A DNA stretch of 54,087 nucleotides, taken from contig JAIMBK010000012.1 in the NCBI GenBank assembly GCA_023511535.1, positions 1 through 54,087 of the forward strand, in the 5' to 3' direction. Position numbers and translations under genes: made by a program. The stretch comes from Armatimonadota bacterium. Its GTDB lineage: Bacteria > Bacillota > Desulfotomaculia > Desulfotomaculales > Nap2-2B. Of this stretch, positions 32,851-41,378 are shown piece by piece. The first letter of the stretch is position 1. Each line of letters begins with the position of its first letter. The notes under the pieces are model-generated. The model had not been told where the DNA came from and searched no databases. It saw only the letters and a list, made by a program, of their open reading frames with translations.

Positions 32851-33381
32851 GTGAATTTTCTTCGCATCGGCGATAAGGTGCTGGATCCGGTACGGATTCA
32901 CCGCACGGTGGACCTGATCCTCAAGCTGCGGCAGGAGGGGCTGTCCCAGCAAGAAGTGGCCGAGCGCCTGGGGGTGGACAGGACCCTGGTCTCCCGGCTG
33001 GAAAGCCTGGGGGAGGTGCGCAAGGGGCCGCGCCTGGCCCTGGTGGGCTTCCCGGTGGCCAACAGCGCCGAATTAACGGAAATGGCCCGGGAGGAAGGCG
33101 TGGAATTTATTTTGCTCATGAGTGAAGAAGAACGCTGGCGTTACGTGAAAGAAAAGAGCGGCGCCGAGCTGATTAACGAGTTCATGGCGCTCGCTTTTCA
33201 GCTGGAAAGCTACGACGCCGTCATCTTTCTGGGTTCCGACATGCGCATTAAAATGGTGGAGGCCATTCTGGGGTCCCGGCTGGTCGGCTGGGAGATCGGC
33301 GTTTCGCCCATTAAAGAAGACCGCTGGGTCAACCCGGAGCAGCTGCGCCGGTTAATCCGGCAGCTGCAAGAGACCGGCTGA
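32851..33381 (+). CDS. Helix-turn-helix protein with an uncharacterised C-terminal domain
   Basis: 176 residues. A helix-turn-helix GLSQQEVAERLGVDRTLVSR (about 30-49) is followed by an alpha/beta domain (LALVGFPVANSAELTEMA, FILLMSEEERWRYVKEK, YDAVIFLGSDMRIK). I do not recognise the C-terminal domain; GFPVANS and FLGSDMR suggest a nucleotide- or ligand-binding Rossmann-like fold. GTG 32851 follows GGGAGGAAGG. It precedes ylxM-ffh and may regulate nearby genes. Confidence 0.7.
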   Translation: MNFLRIGDKVLDPVRIHRTVDLILKLRQEGLSQQEVAERLGVDRTLVSRLESLGEVRKGPRLALVGFPVANSAELTEMAREEGVEFILLMSEEERWRYVKEKSGAELINEFMALAFQLESYDAVIFLGSDMRIKMVEAILGSRLVGWEIGVSPIKEDRWVNPEQLRRLIRQLQETG

Positions 33382-33520
33382 AATATTTATTTTTGCTCCC
33401 GGCCGGTGCCTTTCCGGCTGCGCGGAGTCTTGACAAAGCAGAGGCAACCGGGTAAAATCAACTCTGTAAAGCCTTTTCCCTTGACAACATTCAAAGAGTT
33501 CCAGGGAGGGGAGACGCCCG

Positions 33521-33853
33521 ATGGAGAAGTTTGCCTGGGTCAACCTGCTTTACGACTTTTACGGTCAGCTGCTCACCGGCCACCAGCGCAAGTTCGTGGA
33601 ATTATACTACGGGCAGGACCTTTCCCTGGGCGAAATTGCCGGGCATTGCCAGCTGAGCCGGCAGGCCGTCCATGACGTTTTGAAACGGGCCGAAGGCGCG
33701 TTGTTTAAGTATGAAGAAAAGTTGGGGCTGGTCAACCGGTTTCTCGAGCAGCGCAAAAAACTTCAGCAGGCCGCGGATTTGCTGGCTGGAGAGCAGGGGG
33801 AAACAGTTTCCCGGGCGCGGAAAATAATTGCGGAGGCAATTGAGCTGTTTTAG
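33521..33853 (+). CDS. ylxM: YlxM-type helix-turn-helix protein of the SRP operon
   Basis: 110 residues. A sigma-70 region 4-like segment (QRKFVELYYGQDLSLGEIAG, then CQLSRQAVHDVLKRAEGAL) covers residues 22-65, with a basic coiled-coil tail. YlxM is encoded immediately upstream of ffh throughout Firmicutes and is linked to signal recognition particle function. ATG 33521 follows CCAGGGAGGGGA. It is 20 bases from ffh. Confidence 0.92.
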   Translation: MEKFAWVNLLYDFYGQLLTGHQRKFVELYYGQDLSLGEIAGHCQLSRQAVHDVLKRAEGALFKYEEKLGLVNRFLEQRKKLQQAADLLAGEQGETVSRARKIIAEAIELF

Positions 33854-33873
33854 TTTTCGAAAGGGGTGAAATA

Positions 33874-35229
33874 ATGGTTTTTGCCAGTCTGGCCGAAAAG
33901 CTTCAGGAAACTTTCCGCCGGCTGCGGAATAAAGGCCGCCTTACCGAAGCGGACGTGGACGAGGCCCTGCGCGAGGTGCGGCGCGCGCTGTTGAGCGCCG
34001 ACGTGAATTTTCAGGTGGTTAAAGATTTCGTCGCCAGGGTTAAAGAGCGGGCCATCGGGCAGGATATCCTCAAGAGCCTGACCCCCGCCCAGCAGGTGAT
34101 CAAAATCGTCCGCGATGAAATGGCAGCCCTGATGGGCGGCGTTCAGAGCAAAATCAATCAGGCCCCCAAGCCGCCTACCGTGATCATGCTGGTGGGCCTG
34201 CACGGCGCGGGAAAAACCACCACCGCCGCCAAGCTGGCCAACGTTTTGCGCAAGCAGGGCCGGCGTCCCTTGCTGGCGGCCGCCGACGTCTACCGCCCGG
34301 CGGCGATTAAGCAGTTGCAGGTGCTGGGGAAACAGCTGGACATCCCCGTTTTTTCCGCCGGAGATAAGCAAAGCCCGGTGGACATTGCCCGGGCCGCCTG
34401 CGAGCACGCCCGTGGTACCGGCCGGGACGTGGTCATTCTGGACACCGCCGGGCGCCTGCATATCGACGAGGAATTGATGAACGAACTGTCTGCCATCAGG
34501 GATCAGGTCCGCCCCCACGAAATAATGCTGGTGGTGGACGCCATGACCGGCCAGGTGGCCGTGGAGGTGGCGCAGGCGTTCCATCAGCGCCTGGGCTTAG
34601 ACGGCGTGATTTTAACCAAGCTGGACGGCGACACCCGGGGCGGCGCGGCACTTTCCGTAAAGGCGGTCACCGGCTGCCCGATCAAGTTCGCGGGCACCGG
34701 CGAAAAGCTGGATGCCCTGGAGCCGTTTCATCCGGACCGGATGGCCGACCGGATCCTGGGCATGGGCGACATGCTTACCCTGATCGAGAAGGCCCAGGCC
34801 GAGTTCGACCAGGAGCGGGCGGCCCGCCTGAACCAGAAAATCCGGAGCGCCGAATTCACTCTGGAGGACTTTTTGGAGCAGCTCCAGGAAGTGAAAAAGC
34901 TCGGCCCCCTGCAGCAGCTGCTCGGCATGATCCCCGGTCTGGGAACGGTGAAAAAGCTCAAGGAATTGGGGGAAGTAGACGAAAGGGAGCTTGTCTACGT
35001 GGAGGCGATTATCAACTCCATGACCCCCTGGGAACGCCGCCACCCGCAGGAAATCAACGGCAGCCGGCGCCGCCGCATCGCCCGCGGCAGCGGCACCACC
35101 GTTCAGGACGTCAATCGCGTCCTCAAGCAGTTTGAGCAAACCAGAAAAATGATCAAGCAGCTGATGGGGATGGAGAAAGGCTTCAAGAAGGGCGCCCGCC
35201 AGTTGCCGGGCCCGCTGCCCTGGAAATAA
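33874..35229 (+). CDS. ffh: Signal recognition particle GTPase Ffh
   Basis: 451 residues. N domain (1-90), GTPase with GLHGAGKTTTAAKLA near 108, DTAGRL near 190 and TKLDGD near 248, then the methionine-rich M domain with GMIPGLG near 351 and RRRIARGSGTTVQDVNRVLK. It binds 4.5S RNA and signal peptides for membrane targeting. ATG 33874 follows AAAGGGGTG. All parts are intact. Confidence 0.97.
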   Translation: MVFASLAEKLQETFRRLRNKGRLTEADVDEALREVRRALLSADVNFQVVKDFVARVKERAIGQDILKSLTPAQQVIKIVRDEMAALMGGVQSKINQAPKPPTVIMLVGLHGAGKTTTAAKLANVLRKQGRRPLLAAADVYRPAAIKQLQVLGKQLDIPVFSAGDKQSPVDIARAACEHARGTGRDVVILDTAGRLHIDEELMNELSAIRDQVRPHEIMLVVDAMTGQVAVEVAQAFHQRLGLDGVILTKLDGDTRGGAALSVKAVTGCPIKFAGTGEKLDALEPFHPDRMADRILGMGDMLTLIEKAQAEFDQERAARLNQKIRSAEFTLEDFLEQLQEVKKLGPLQQLLGMIPGLGTVKKLKELGEVDERELVYVEAIINSMTPWERRHPQEINGSRRRRIARGSGTTVQDVNRVLKQFEQTRKMIKQLMGMEKGFKKGARQLPGPLPWK

Positions 35230-35279
35230 AACCGGCAATAAAACGGCTGAAAATACCTGCCGGAAGGAGGTGAGATATT

Positions 35280-35561
35280 TTGGCCGTAAAAATCAGGTTA
35301 AGAAGAATGGGGGCCAAAAAGAACCCCTTTTACCGCATTGTGGTGGCTGATTCCCGCTCGCCGCGCGACGGGCGTTTCATAGAAGAACTTGGTTATTACA
35401 ACCCCCTCAAGGAGCCCGCGGAAATTAAAATCGATCAGGAAAGGGCGCTCGACTGGCTGAGTAAAGGGGCCCAGCCGACCGAAACCGTCCGCGCCTTATT
35501 TAATAAGGCCGGGATCACACCCAGGCCCGGGGTGCAGGGCGAAAAAGAGGCCGGGGCTTAA
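35280..35561 (+). CDS. rpsP: 30S ribosomal protein S16
   Basis: 93 residues: [60 protein letters not shown] 35280 follows GGAAGGAGGTGA, a very strong site. The 255-base gap to khpA (35562-35816) is purine-rich and holds nothing I can identify beyond weak repeat-like AAAGG/GGCA words. Confidence 0.96.
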   Translation: MAVKIRLRRMGAKKNPFYRIVVADSRSPRDGRFIEELGYYNPLKEPAEIKIDQERALDWLSKGAQPTETVRALFNKAGITPRPGVQGEKEAGA

Positions 35562-35816
35562 AAAGCGTAGATCAAGGGAGCAAGGGCTTGTCGGACATTT
35601 TTGAGAAAGGCGCAACGGCAGGAGGCCCGGAGGCAGGGAAAGGTATGGAAGGAACAAAGGTCCAGAGATACTGCGCTAAATGATGGCAAAGGGCAGGGGC
35701 GGGAATGAAAAGGCCCGGAATTGGTCAAGTGCTCTCAAGCAGGAATAACCTGGACCTTATAATCTGGATGCCTTGGCACCTGTAAACTTTATGCCCGGCC
35801 TGAAGGGGGAGGTACC

Positions 35817-36050
35817 GTGGAGATGAAAGAACTGGTTGAAATCCTGGCCAGGGCCCTCGTGGACCAACCGGACAAGGTGGCGGTAAACATGTTCAAGCGG
35901 GAAAACTCTTACGTTATTGAACTGAGGGTAGCCCCGGAAGACATGGGCAAAGTAATCGGCCGGCAGGGAAAAATAGCGAAGGCCATTCGTACCGTTGTAA
36001 AGGCGGCCGCCACCAGGAAAAACAAGAAAGTGGTTGTGGAGATTATTTAA
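35817..36050 (+). CDS. khpA: KH-domain RNA-binding protein KhpA
   Basis: 77 residues: KELVEILARALVDQPDKVAV and a single KH domain with the GXXG loop in VIGRQGKIAKAIRTVVKAAA. It works with KhpB/Jag on small RNAs and cell envelope control. GTG 35817 (GGGGGAGG at 5 bases) is used; ATG 35823 is possible. Same order as in Bacillus (rpsP-khpA-ylqD-rimM-trmD). Confidence 0.94.
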   Translation: MEMKELVEILARALVDQPDKVAVNMFKRENSYVIELRVAPEDMGKVIGRQGKIAKAIRTVVKAAATRKNKKVVVEII

Positions 36051-36099
36051 TGTATGTTACAGGGATGGAGGTGTTGATACTACCCCCTGTTATGAAATT

Positions 36100-36312
36100 G
36101 AGGCACTAAGGCACAAAGGCGCAAAGGCACAAAGAGAAATGCATAGGCGACCGGGAATATTTACTTTGTACCTGGAAACTTTGTGCCCGCTCTGATCAGT
36201 CGTCAGTCGTTTAGGAAAACCCAGGCATTAAGGTACAGAGACATGAAGGCACAAAGAGAACTGCATAGACATATTCACTTTGTGCCTTTGTGCCTGTTGC
36301 CTTTGTGTCTAT
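36100..36312. repeat. Two copies of a composite inverted family A element, with family C between them
   Basis: Direct runs of GGCACAAAG words (36100-36135 and 36225-36258) are each followed by an inverted run (ACTTTGTACCTGGAAACTTT... at 36163-36187 and ACTTTGTGCCTTTGTGCC at 36277-36294, then further copies). Both units share AAAGAGAA, TGCATAG and ATATT in the loop. A family C piece (CAGTCGTCAGTCGT) lies between them. This fills most of the 282-base gap between khpA and ylqD. Confidence 0.85.
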
Positions 36313-36332
36313 TATTTACGAGGGAGTTTTCC

Positions 36333-36779
36333 ATGGAAAGCTTAAAAATTACCCGGCCTGTCCTTGTTAAGGTGCGGGTGACCGAAGAATACAAAAAGGC
36401 TCTGGCGGCGGAGGTTCAGGAGACAATCGGCCGTCTGGACCTTAGGCTGCAGCACATGGATTTTCAGTCCAGACGTCTCTTGGCGGAACTGGAAAAGCAG
36501 AACCCCCAAGAGGTTCCCGCCGCGCGGCAGCGCTTCGAGGTGGAGCGGCAGAAAACCCTGGAAACCAGGCAAAAACTGGTAGAAAAGCTCAAGGAAGTAG
36601 GGAAACTGGTTCCCGGTGAAGAAGTGATCCACGGCCAGGTGGAAAGCATTGTGGAATTGCGGGTCGGCGACGACTGGGGCCGGATTATGAGCGTGGAAAT
36701 TATTCTCGAAAACGATCGCGTGATAGCGATCAGGGAGCGTAAATATGCCGCCGGAGAAGGAACTGATCACCATCGGTAA
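36333..36779 (+). CDS. ylqD: YlqD family protein
   Basis: 148 residues: [20 protein letters not shown] at the start, a central coiled coil (about 25-90), and a C-terminal part with [20 protein letters not shown]. Function unknown, but conserved beside rimM in Firmicutes. ATG 36333 follows GAGGGAG; the open frame begins upstream only because the repeat lacks stops. It overlaps rimM by 35 bases. Confidence 0.88.
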   Translation: MESLKITRPVLVKVRVTEEYKKALAAEVQETIGRLDLRLQHMDFQSRRLLAELEKQNPQEVPAARQRFEVERQKTLETRQKLVEKLKEVGKLVPGEEVIHGQVESIVELRVGDDWGRIMSVEIILENDRVIAIRERKYAAGEGTDHHR

Positions 36780-37260
36780 AATAGTGAACACCCACGGCTG
36801 CCGAGGGTGGGTGCGGGTAATCCCGCTGACCGATTTTCCGGAGCGCTTTTTTCAGATGGACAGGGTGCTGGTTGCCCTGGGAAAGACGTTTCGGGAACAT
36901 GAAATTGAGCAGGCAAGACAATATAAACAGTTTATTCTTTTAAAATTTAAAGAGGTACCGGACATGAATGCCGCTCTCGCCTTAAAGGGGGCTTTGCTGC
37001 AGGTAAGCCGCCGCCAGCTGGTTAAACTCCCGGCCGATACTTATTATATTTTTGACCTGCTCGGGATGAAGGTTTATACAACCGGACAGGAGTACCTGGG
37101 GGAAATCAAGGACGTCATTCAGACCGGCGCCAATGATGTTTACGTAGTGGAGTCCGGGCAGGGGAAACCCCTTTTAATTCCGGCCCTCAAACAGGTGGTT
37201 AAAGAAGTCGATCTGGAAGGACGGCAAATGCGGGTCGATTTGCCCGCCGGGCTGCGGTAG
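36745..37260 (+). CDS. rimM: 16S rRNA processing protein RimM
   Basis: 171 residues: [20 protein letters not shown] and LTDFPERFF at the start, PRC-barrel segment [13 protein letters not shown] and [20 protein letters not shown] at the end. It assists assembly of the 30S head around S19. ATG 36745 lies inside ylqD, with GGGAGCG upstream. TrmD follows immediately. Confidence 0.95.
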   Translation: MPPEKELITIGKIVNTHGCRGWVRVIPLTDFPERFFQMDRVLVALGKTFREHEIEQARQYKQFILLKFKEVPDMNAALALKGALLQVSRRQLVKLPADTYYIFDLLGMKVYTTGQEYLGEIKDVIQTGANDVYVVESGQGKPLLIPALKQVVKEVDLEGRQMRVDLPAGLR

Positions 37261-37269
37261 GTGAGTCCC

Positions 37270-38028
37270 GTGCAAATCTACATTTTAACCCTTTTTCCGG
37301 AAATGTTTGCCGGTCCTTTTGACGCCAGTATAATTAAACGGGCGAGAGAAAAGGGGCTGGTCCAAATCCATCTGGTTAACATCCGGGATTTTTCCAAAAA
37401 CAGGCACCAGACGGTGGACGACGCGCCCTTCGGCGGCGGCGCCGGGATGGTGATGGCTGCCGAACCCGTTTTTGAAGCCGTGGAATGGGTGCAAAGGCAA
37501 AGCGGGCAAACCGGGCCGGTCGTTTTGCTCTCCCCGGCCGGGCAGCCGTTTAACCAGGCGCTGGCCCGGGAATTGAGCCGGGAAGAGTTCCTGGTTTTGA
37601 TCTGCGGCCATTACGAGGGTATTGACGAAAGGGTGCGCGAGCATCTGGTCACCGCCGAAATCTCGATTGGCGACTATGTGCTGACGGGCGGCGAACTGCC
37701 CGCCATGGTGGTGGTGGACGCGGTAACCAGGTTGATCCCCGGCGTTTTGGGGAGAGGGGCTTCCGTCGACGAAGAGTCTTTCAGCAATTTTCTTCTGGAA
37801 TACCCGCAGTACACCCGGCCCCGGGAATACCGCGGGTATTCCGTACCGGAAATCCTGGTCAGCGGCCACCACGGCCAAATCCGTGCCTGGCGCCGGCGGC
37901 AGTCGTTGCTGCGCACCCTGGAGAACCGCCCCGACTTGCTGCAAAAGGCCGAACTGAGCGCTGAGGACAAGCAAATCTTGAAAGAGGTCCGGGAGCAGCT
38001 GCAAAAGCTGGACCTTAATGTTCCGTAG
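37270..38028 (+). CDS. trmD: tRNA (guanine-N1)-methyltransferase TrmD
   Basis: 252 residues: [50 protein letters not shown] and the trefoil-knot SAM site [20 protein letters not shown]. It makes m1G37 in tRNA. GTG 37270 is preferred, since AGGTGAG precedes it at 5 bases and it gives the usual N-terminus; GTG 37261, directly after the rimM stop, is possible. The usual next gene, rplS, is absent. Confidence 0.96.
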   Translation: MQIYILTLFPEMFAGPFDASIIKRAREKGLVQIHLVNIRDFSKNRHQTVDDAPFGGGAGMVMAAEPVFEAVEWVQRQSGQTGPVVLLSPAGQPFNQALARELSREEFLVLICGHYEGIDERVREHLVTAEISIGDYVLTGGELPAMVVVDAVTRLIPGVLGRGASVDEESFSNFLLEYPQYTRPREYRGYSVPEILVSGHHGQIRAWRRRQSLLRTLENRPDLLQKAELSAEDKQILKEVREQLQKLDLNVP

Positions 38029-38125
38029 GCACAAAGGCGCAAAGGCACAGAGGCAAATAGACACAAAGGGAAGACACAAAGGAAAGAAGGCACAAAGGGG
38101 GCACAGGGGCTCAGAGGGACAAAGG
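38027..38125 (+). repeat. Direct array of repeat family A starting in the trmD stop codon
   Basis: AGGCACAAAGGCGCAAAGGC followed by about ten degenerate CACAAAG words, all in one orientation. It begins at the trmD TAG and fills the first third of the 322-base gap to the next gene. Confidence 0.85.
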
Positions 38126-38196
38126 TGCTGATGGACAGAGATGCGAAGACGCGGAACTAAGATTATTTTTGCTCCGGAAAGACAGCCTTAATTACC

Positions 38197-38247
38197 GCCG
38201 GCCGTTCGTGGCAAGGAACATTGGGAAACGCCATATAAACGGCCGGC
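38197..38247 (+). terminator. Terminator-like inverted repeat of the SRP-trmD operon
   Basis: GCCGGCCGTT (38197-38206) and AACGGCCGGC (38238-38247), perfect 10-base arms with a 31-base loop, then TTTAAATTTGTT. Confidence 0.65.
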
Positions 38248-38350
38248 TTTAAATTTGTTCGTCCACCGGTCTTAAATTTTTTTTCGAAAAGATAACCAAA
38301 TACTGGAGGATATAGTAAATGAAGGTAGAATTAGTTTACCAGGAATATTT

Positions 38351-39016
38351 TTGAAGGGAGTTGATGAAATATTGCTGGAACGTCATTATGAGCTGGCGAG
38401 GGAAATGAAACTTTATGAGAAAATTGCCATTGATGAGTTATCGGTCGACGACATCTCGTACTACCTTAGGCTGCGCCGGGAGTACGAGGAATTGCAAAAC
38501 CAGGTGGCCAACCTCATCCCTTCCGTTTTGGAAAAAATAAGAGCTCTTTTGCGGCAGGCGCAGGATCAAATTGCTGAACTGGCCGGGTCGGATCATCTCA
38601 GGCAGATAAATTATCCTTTTTTAAAAGAGCTTGCGGAAGCAACCGGGGAGTTGGAAGCAGATGCGGAAAAAGTGGCGGCCGGGTGTACCCGGCTGGGGGA
38701 AATCATCCGGCAAAACCGGGAAAAAGATTTTGAGTATGCCCGGCAGCCGGCTCTGGAAGAAGCGGCCTGTGCCGTCGAGACCGCTGCTGCCCCCGACAAT
38801 CCGGAAAACCGGGAGAGAAAAAACGGCGGTGAACAAAAGGTCAGCGTCTCTCCGGAAACTATCAAAAAGATCGAAATGATGGTTAAACCCAGGGAAACTT
38901 CCAGTAAGTCCTGGGCCCCGCTGGAAGAAAAGCAAAACGAAAAGGTAATAAAAATCGCTTCCCCCGAACCTAAAAAAATCCCCCCCAAAAGCAATAAAGA
39001 CCGGAGCAAAAGATAA
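38351..39016 (+). CDS. Unrecognised coiled-coil protein
   Basis: 221 residues from TTG 38351 (TTG 38372, nearer GAAGGGAG, is also possible). The first two thirds are helical with heptad character (LRREYEELQNQVANLIPSVL, LEADAEKVAAGCTRLGEIIR). The last third is polar and basic (KKIPPKSNKDRSKR). No membrane segment or known domain is visible. It is followed by a good terminator, and could be a structural or sporulation-related coiled-coil protein; no function is supported. Confidence 0.6.
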   Translation: MKGVDEILLERHYELAREMKLYEKIAIDELSVDDISYYLRLRREYEELQNQVANLIPSVLEKIRALLRQAQDQIAELAGSDHLRQINYPFLKELAEATGELEADAEKVAAGCTRLGEIIRQNREKDFEYARQPALEEAACAVETAAAPDNPENRERKNGGEQKVSVSPETIKKIEMMVKPRETSSKSWAPLEEKQNEKVIKIASPEPKKIPPKSNKDRSKR

Positions 39017-39026
39017 TCCGGGATAA

Positions 39027-39062
39027 ATAAAAGCCTGCCCTTGAACAAAGGACAGGCTTTTT
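39027..39062. terminator. Bidirectional terminator between convergent genes
   Basis: AGCCTGCCCTT, short loop, AAAGGACAGGCT, then TTTTTG. The opposite strand also has a T-rich tail (AAATAAAAG side), so it could serve both flanking genes. Confidence 0.8.
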
Positions 39063-39069
39063 GTTGTCT

Positions 39070-39366
39070 TTATTTATCGCCGTTATCCACCGGCGGGGAA
39101 TCAACCCGGCGAAAAGGCGTAACCTTGTTTTTCCGCCCCGATCTCTTAAGAGATATTTCCTCCTCGGTTACTTCCAGGTAAAAAACTTTTTCCGGGTAGC
39201 AGAGGACGGTGACCACACCGCGCTCCGGCTCGGTAAGCCAGATCCCGCGAAATTCCAACATCTCCCCCAGGATGTCGATCTTGACCTTGCGGGGACCGTC
39301 CAATACTTCCAGTTCCCACCCCTGGATGCTGACTACAATTGTTTTTTGCGGTCGTGCATTTTCCAT
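39070..39366 (-). CDS. Hypothetical protein, about 98 residues
   Basis: Beta-rich sequence: TIVVSIQGWELEVLDGPRKV, EFRGIWLTEPERGVVTVLCY, VFYLEVTEEEISLKRSGRKN. GGGAGGTG precedes the ATG at 39366 on the minus strand, so it is probably real. No family is recognised. The 262-base gap upstream of it, up to htpX (39367-39628), shows nothing clear. Confidence 0.65.
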   Translation of the reverse strand: MENARPQKTIVVSIQGWELEVLDGPRKVKIDILGEMLEFRGIWLTEPERGVVTVLCYPEKVFYLEVTEEEISLKRSGRKNKVTPFRRVDSPPVDNGDK

Positions 39367-39628
39367 GCCAAAAACACCTCCCGTTGGAAAGAACCGGGGC
39401 CCGCGTTGATCAAAAGCAGGTTTTCCGGTCGTTTAAACGAAGCTATTATATCATACCGGAAAAGGCATGGAAAAGGCAAATCAAAAACGCCGGCCGCTAA
39501 AAAAGATCCTCTTAACGGGAAGACAAAAGACCGGGGCAGAAGCACCCGGCCGGAAATAACTTATATTTTGTTCATCCTGTTTTACTTTGCGTTTGTTTGA
39601 TTTGGTTTTATCGAGACCGCTTCCGGCG

Positions 39629-40477
39629 TTAAATCCTGAGCCGCTCGAGCCTTCTCACCCGCTCGGCGATCGGCGGGTGCGTGCTGAAGAGGCGGGCGAA
39701 GGTTTCCCCGGACAGGGGGTTGACGATAAACAGGTGCGAGGTGGCCGGGTTAACCTGCATGGGAATGCGGCCGGCCGCCCTTTCCAGCTTCAGCAAGGCG
39801 CTGGCCAGGCCGTCGGCGCGCCCGGCGATGCGGGCGCCGGTGGCGTCCGCCTGGAACTCGCGGGTGCGGGAAATGGCCAGCTGGATCAGGGTCGCGGCAA
39901 TCGGAGCCAGGATAATCATCAGTAAGGTTCCGGCCAGGCCCAAAAGGCCGCCGCCCTCTTCGTCATCTCTGCCCATGCCGAAGATCAGGCCCCACTGGAG
40001 CATATTGGCGATCATGGTGATGGCGCCGGCCAGGGCCGCGGCAATGGTGCCCACCAGCACGTCCCGGTTCTTGATGTGGGCCAGTTCGTGGGCCAGCACG
40101 CCCTCGATTTCCGTCCGGCTGAGCATTTGCAGCAGGCCGTCGGTAACCGCCACGGCGGAGTTGGCCGGATTGCGGCCGGTGGCAAAGGCATTGGGCTGGG
40201 GGGAAGGGGTCCGGTAGACCCGCGGCATGGGCAAACCGGCGCGGATCGTTAAATTCCGGATAATATCGTACAGTTCGGGTGCTTCGTGCTCCGCCAGAGG
40301 CTGCGAGCCGGTCATGGTGATGGCAATCTTATCGCTGAAATAGTAGCCGAAAAAGTTCATGACCAGCGCGATGAGGAAGAATAGCAGGGCCATCGATTGC
40401 CCGCCGATCAGGTGACCGATCAGCACCAGAAAGACGGTCAACAGACCCATTAATAACCATGCCCGGAAGTTGTTCAT
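39629..40477 (-). CDS. htpX: Membrane metalloprotease HtpX
   Basis: 282 residues. Two N-terminal membrane helices (about 6-23 and 29-46), the zinc motif HELAH at 130-134, two further helices (about 141-165 and 178-202) and the distal glutamate region SRTREFQADATGARI near 208. HtpX degrades damaged membrane proteins. AGGGAGG precedes its start on the minus strand. Length is usual. Confidence 0.94.
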   Translation of the reverse strand: MNNFRAWLLMGLLTVFLVLIGHLIGGQSMALLFFLIALVMNFFGYYFSDKIAITMTGSQPLAEHEAPELYDIIRNLTIRAGLPMPRVYRTPSPQPNAFATGRNPANSAVAVTDGLLQMLSRTEIEGVLAHELAHIKNRDVLVGTIAAALAGAITMIANMLQWGLIFGMGRDDEEGGGLLGLAGTLLMIILAPIAATLIQLAISRTREFQADATGARIAGRADGLASALLKLERAAGRIPMQVNPATSHLFIVNPLSGETFARLFSTHPPIAERVRRLERLRI

Positions 40478-40502
40478 CTTGTACTAAACCTCCCTTAAGA
40501 AG

Positions 40503-40529
40503 CAGGAATTAGGGGTTAGGAATTAGGGA
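40503..40529 (+). repeat. Dispersed repeat family B at the broken end of a gene fragment
   Basis: AGGAATTAGGGGTTAGGAAT and following TAGGGA. The reverse strand supplies the last codons and stop of the EamA fragment. Confidence 0.8.
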
Positions 40530-40776
40530 TAGCCTGCAGCATATTATACCACACTATACCTGGGAAAACAAGGTTTTCTGAACATTTGCGAATATTTCTC
40601 AGGGCAGCGGCTTTGAGGAAAAGGGCGGCCAGGAAAAAGCGAATGGCCAGGAAATAGTAAGGGCCGATGGCCCCCAGGGCGTCTTTGACGACGACAAAGG
40701 TAACGCCCCAAATGAAGGTTACCGCCAGCAGGGCAAAATCTGCCCAAAATTGTTGCCAGCGCGTTACTTCCGGCAT
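40516..40776 (-). pseudogene. N-terminal fragment of an EamA/DMT-family transporter
   Basis: 86 codons. About residues 12-58 (LLAVTFIWGVTFVVVKDALG and YYFLAIRFFLAALFL) match the first helices of EamA permeases, which normally have about 300 residues and ten helices. The frame then runs into unrelated sequence and a family B repeat and stops. GAAAGGAGAG precedes the ATG, so it may still be translated, but no functional carrier would result. Confidence 0.78.
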
Positions 40777-40833
40777 TGGCCGCTCTCCTTTGCGAAAAAG
40801 ACTGCCTTTTTATTCTTGCACTGGCGGCTCCCT

Positions 40834-41061
40834 GTTTTTCTCTACCAGGGCGGGATCACCATGGCCGCGCAGGCGATCAGCCCTTACTTAAGTCCCCGGG
40901 TAGTGGCCGAACTAACCAGCACCGGCGGCCTGCTCATTATGGCCATCGGCCTGAACATGCTGGGGGCTGTCCGTCTGAAGGTGGCTGATCTCTTGCCGGC
41001 TATTTTCGTGGCCGCGCTCATTGCTGTTTTTTTGGAAAAGTGCGCTTTTCTTATTTTTTAA
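40834..41061 (+). pseudogene. C-terminal fragment of a DUF554 membrane protein
   Basis: VFLYQGGITMAAQAISPYLS, then AELTSTGGLLIMAIGLNMLG and KVADLLPAIFVAAL, match the end of DUF554 family proteins (about 220-240 residues normally). Everything upstream is missing; the frame before 40834 is unrelated. It lies head-to-head with the EamA fragment, pointing to a deletion or rearrangement here. Confidence 0.75.
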
Positions 41062-41065
41062 TTGG

Positions 41066-41116
41066 CCTGCCTGAATTGAAAAAAAAATTTGGAATAAAGC
41101 ATAAAATGCAGGCAGG
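41066..41116. other. Inverted repeat CCTGCCTG / CAGGCAGG upstream of the liv operon
   Basis: Eight-base perfect arms (41066-41073 and 41109-41116) around a very A/T-rich 35-base centre. It could end transcription from the DUF554 remnant or be an operator. The stretch 41117-41250 is AT-rich and probably holds the liv promoter, which I cannot fix. Confidence 0.4.
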
Positions 41117-41267
41117 AATTCTAAAGAGTATGTTTAATATATTATGCCTGGAAAGATATTTGCGAGAAAAGCGGATATTTATAAAAATTCCTTCTGGCGT
41201 AATAGGAGGGGTTGATTATTGCTGATTTCCGACGGGAAGGAGGTGGTCGGTTAAAGGAGGTGTGGTG

Positions 41268-41348
41268 ATGACGCCTTTGCAAAGAAGGATTGAGAACAGC
41301 AAAGAAGAGGTTTCCAAAGGAAGCTTTGGTTCCGGGAGCTTGAGGTGA
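41268..41348 (+). CDS. Possible 26-residue leader ORF ahead of livJ
   Basis: ATG 41268 sits 6 bases after AAAGGAGGT (41253-41261), a near-perfect ribosome binding site, and is followed by 26 codons (MTPLQRRIENSKEEVSKGSF...) and TGA, ending 30 bases before livJ. It contains no run of Leu, Ile or Val codons, so classical branched-chain attenuation is unlikely. It may be a real small protein or a translation-coupling leader. Confidence 0.45.
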   Translation: MTPLQRRIENSKEEVSKGSFGSGSLR

Positions 41349-41378
41349 GGAAAAAATTTGAAGGAGGTAAACAGTCAC

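Noticed and set aside
36100-36312. CRISPR array
   Set aside because: Repeat words are only about 9 bases, degenerate, inverted within each module and lack unique spacers of constant length. No cas genes are present.
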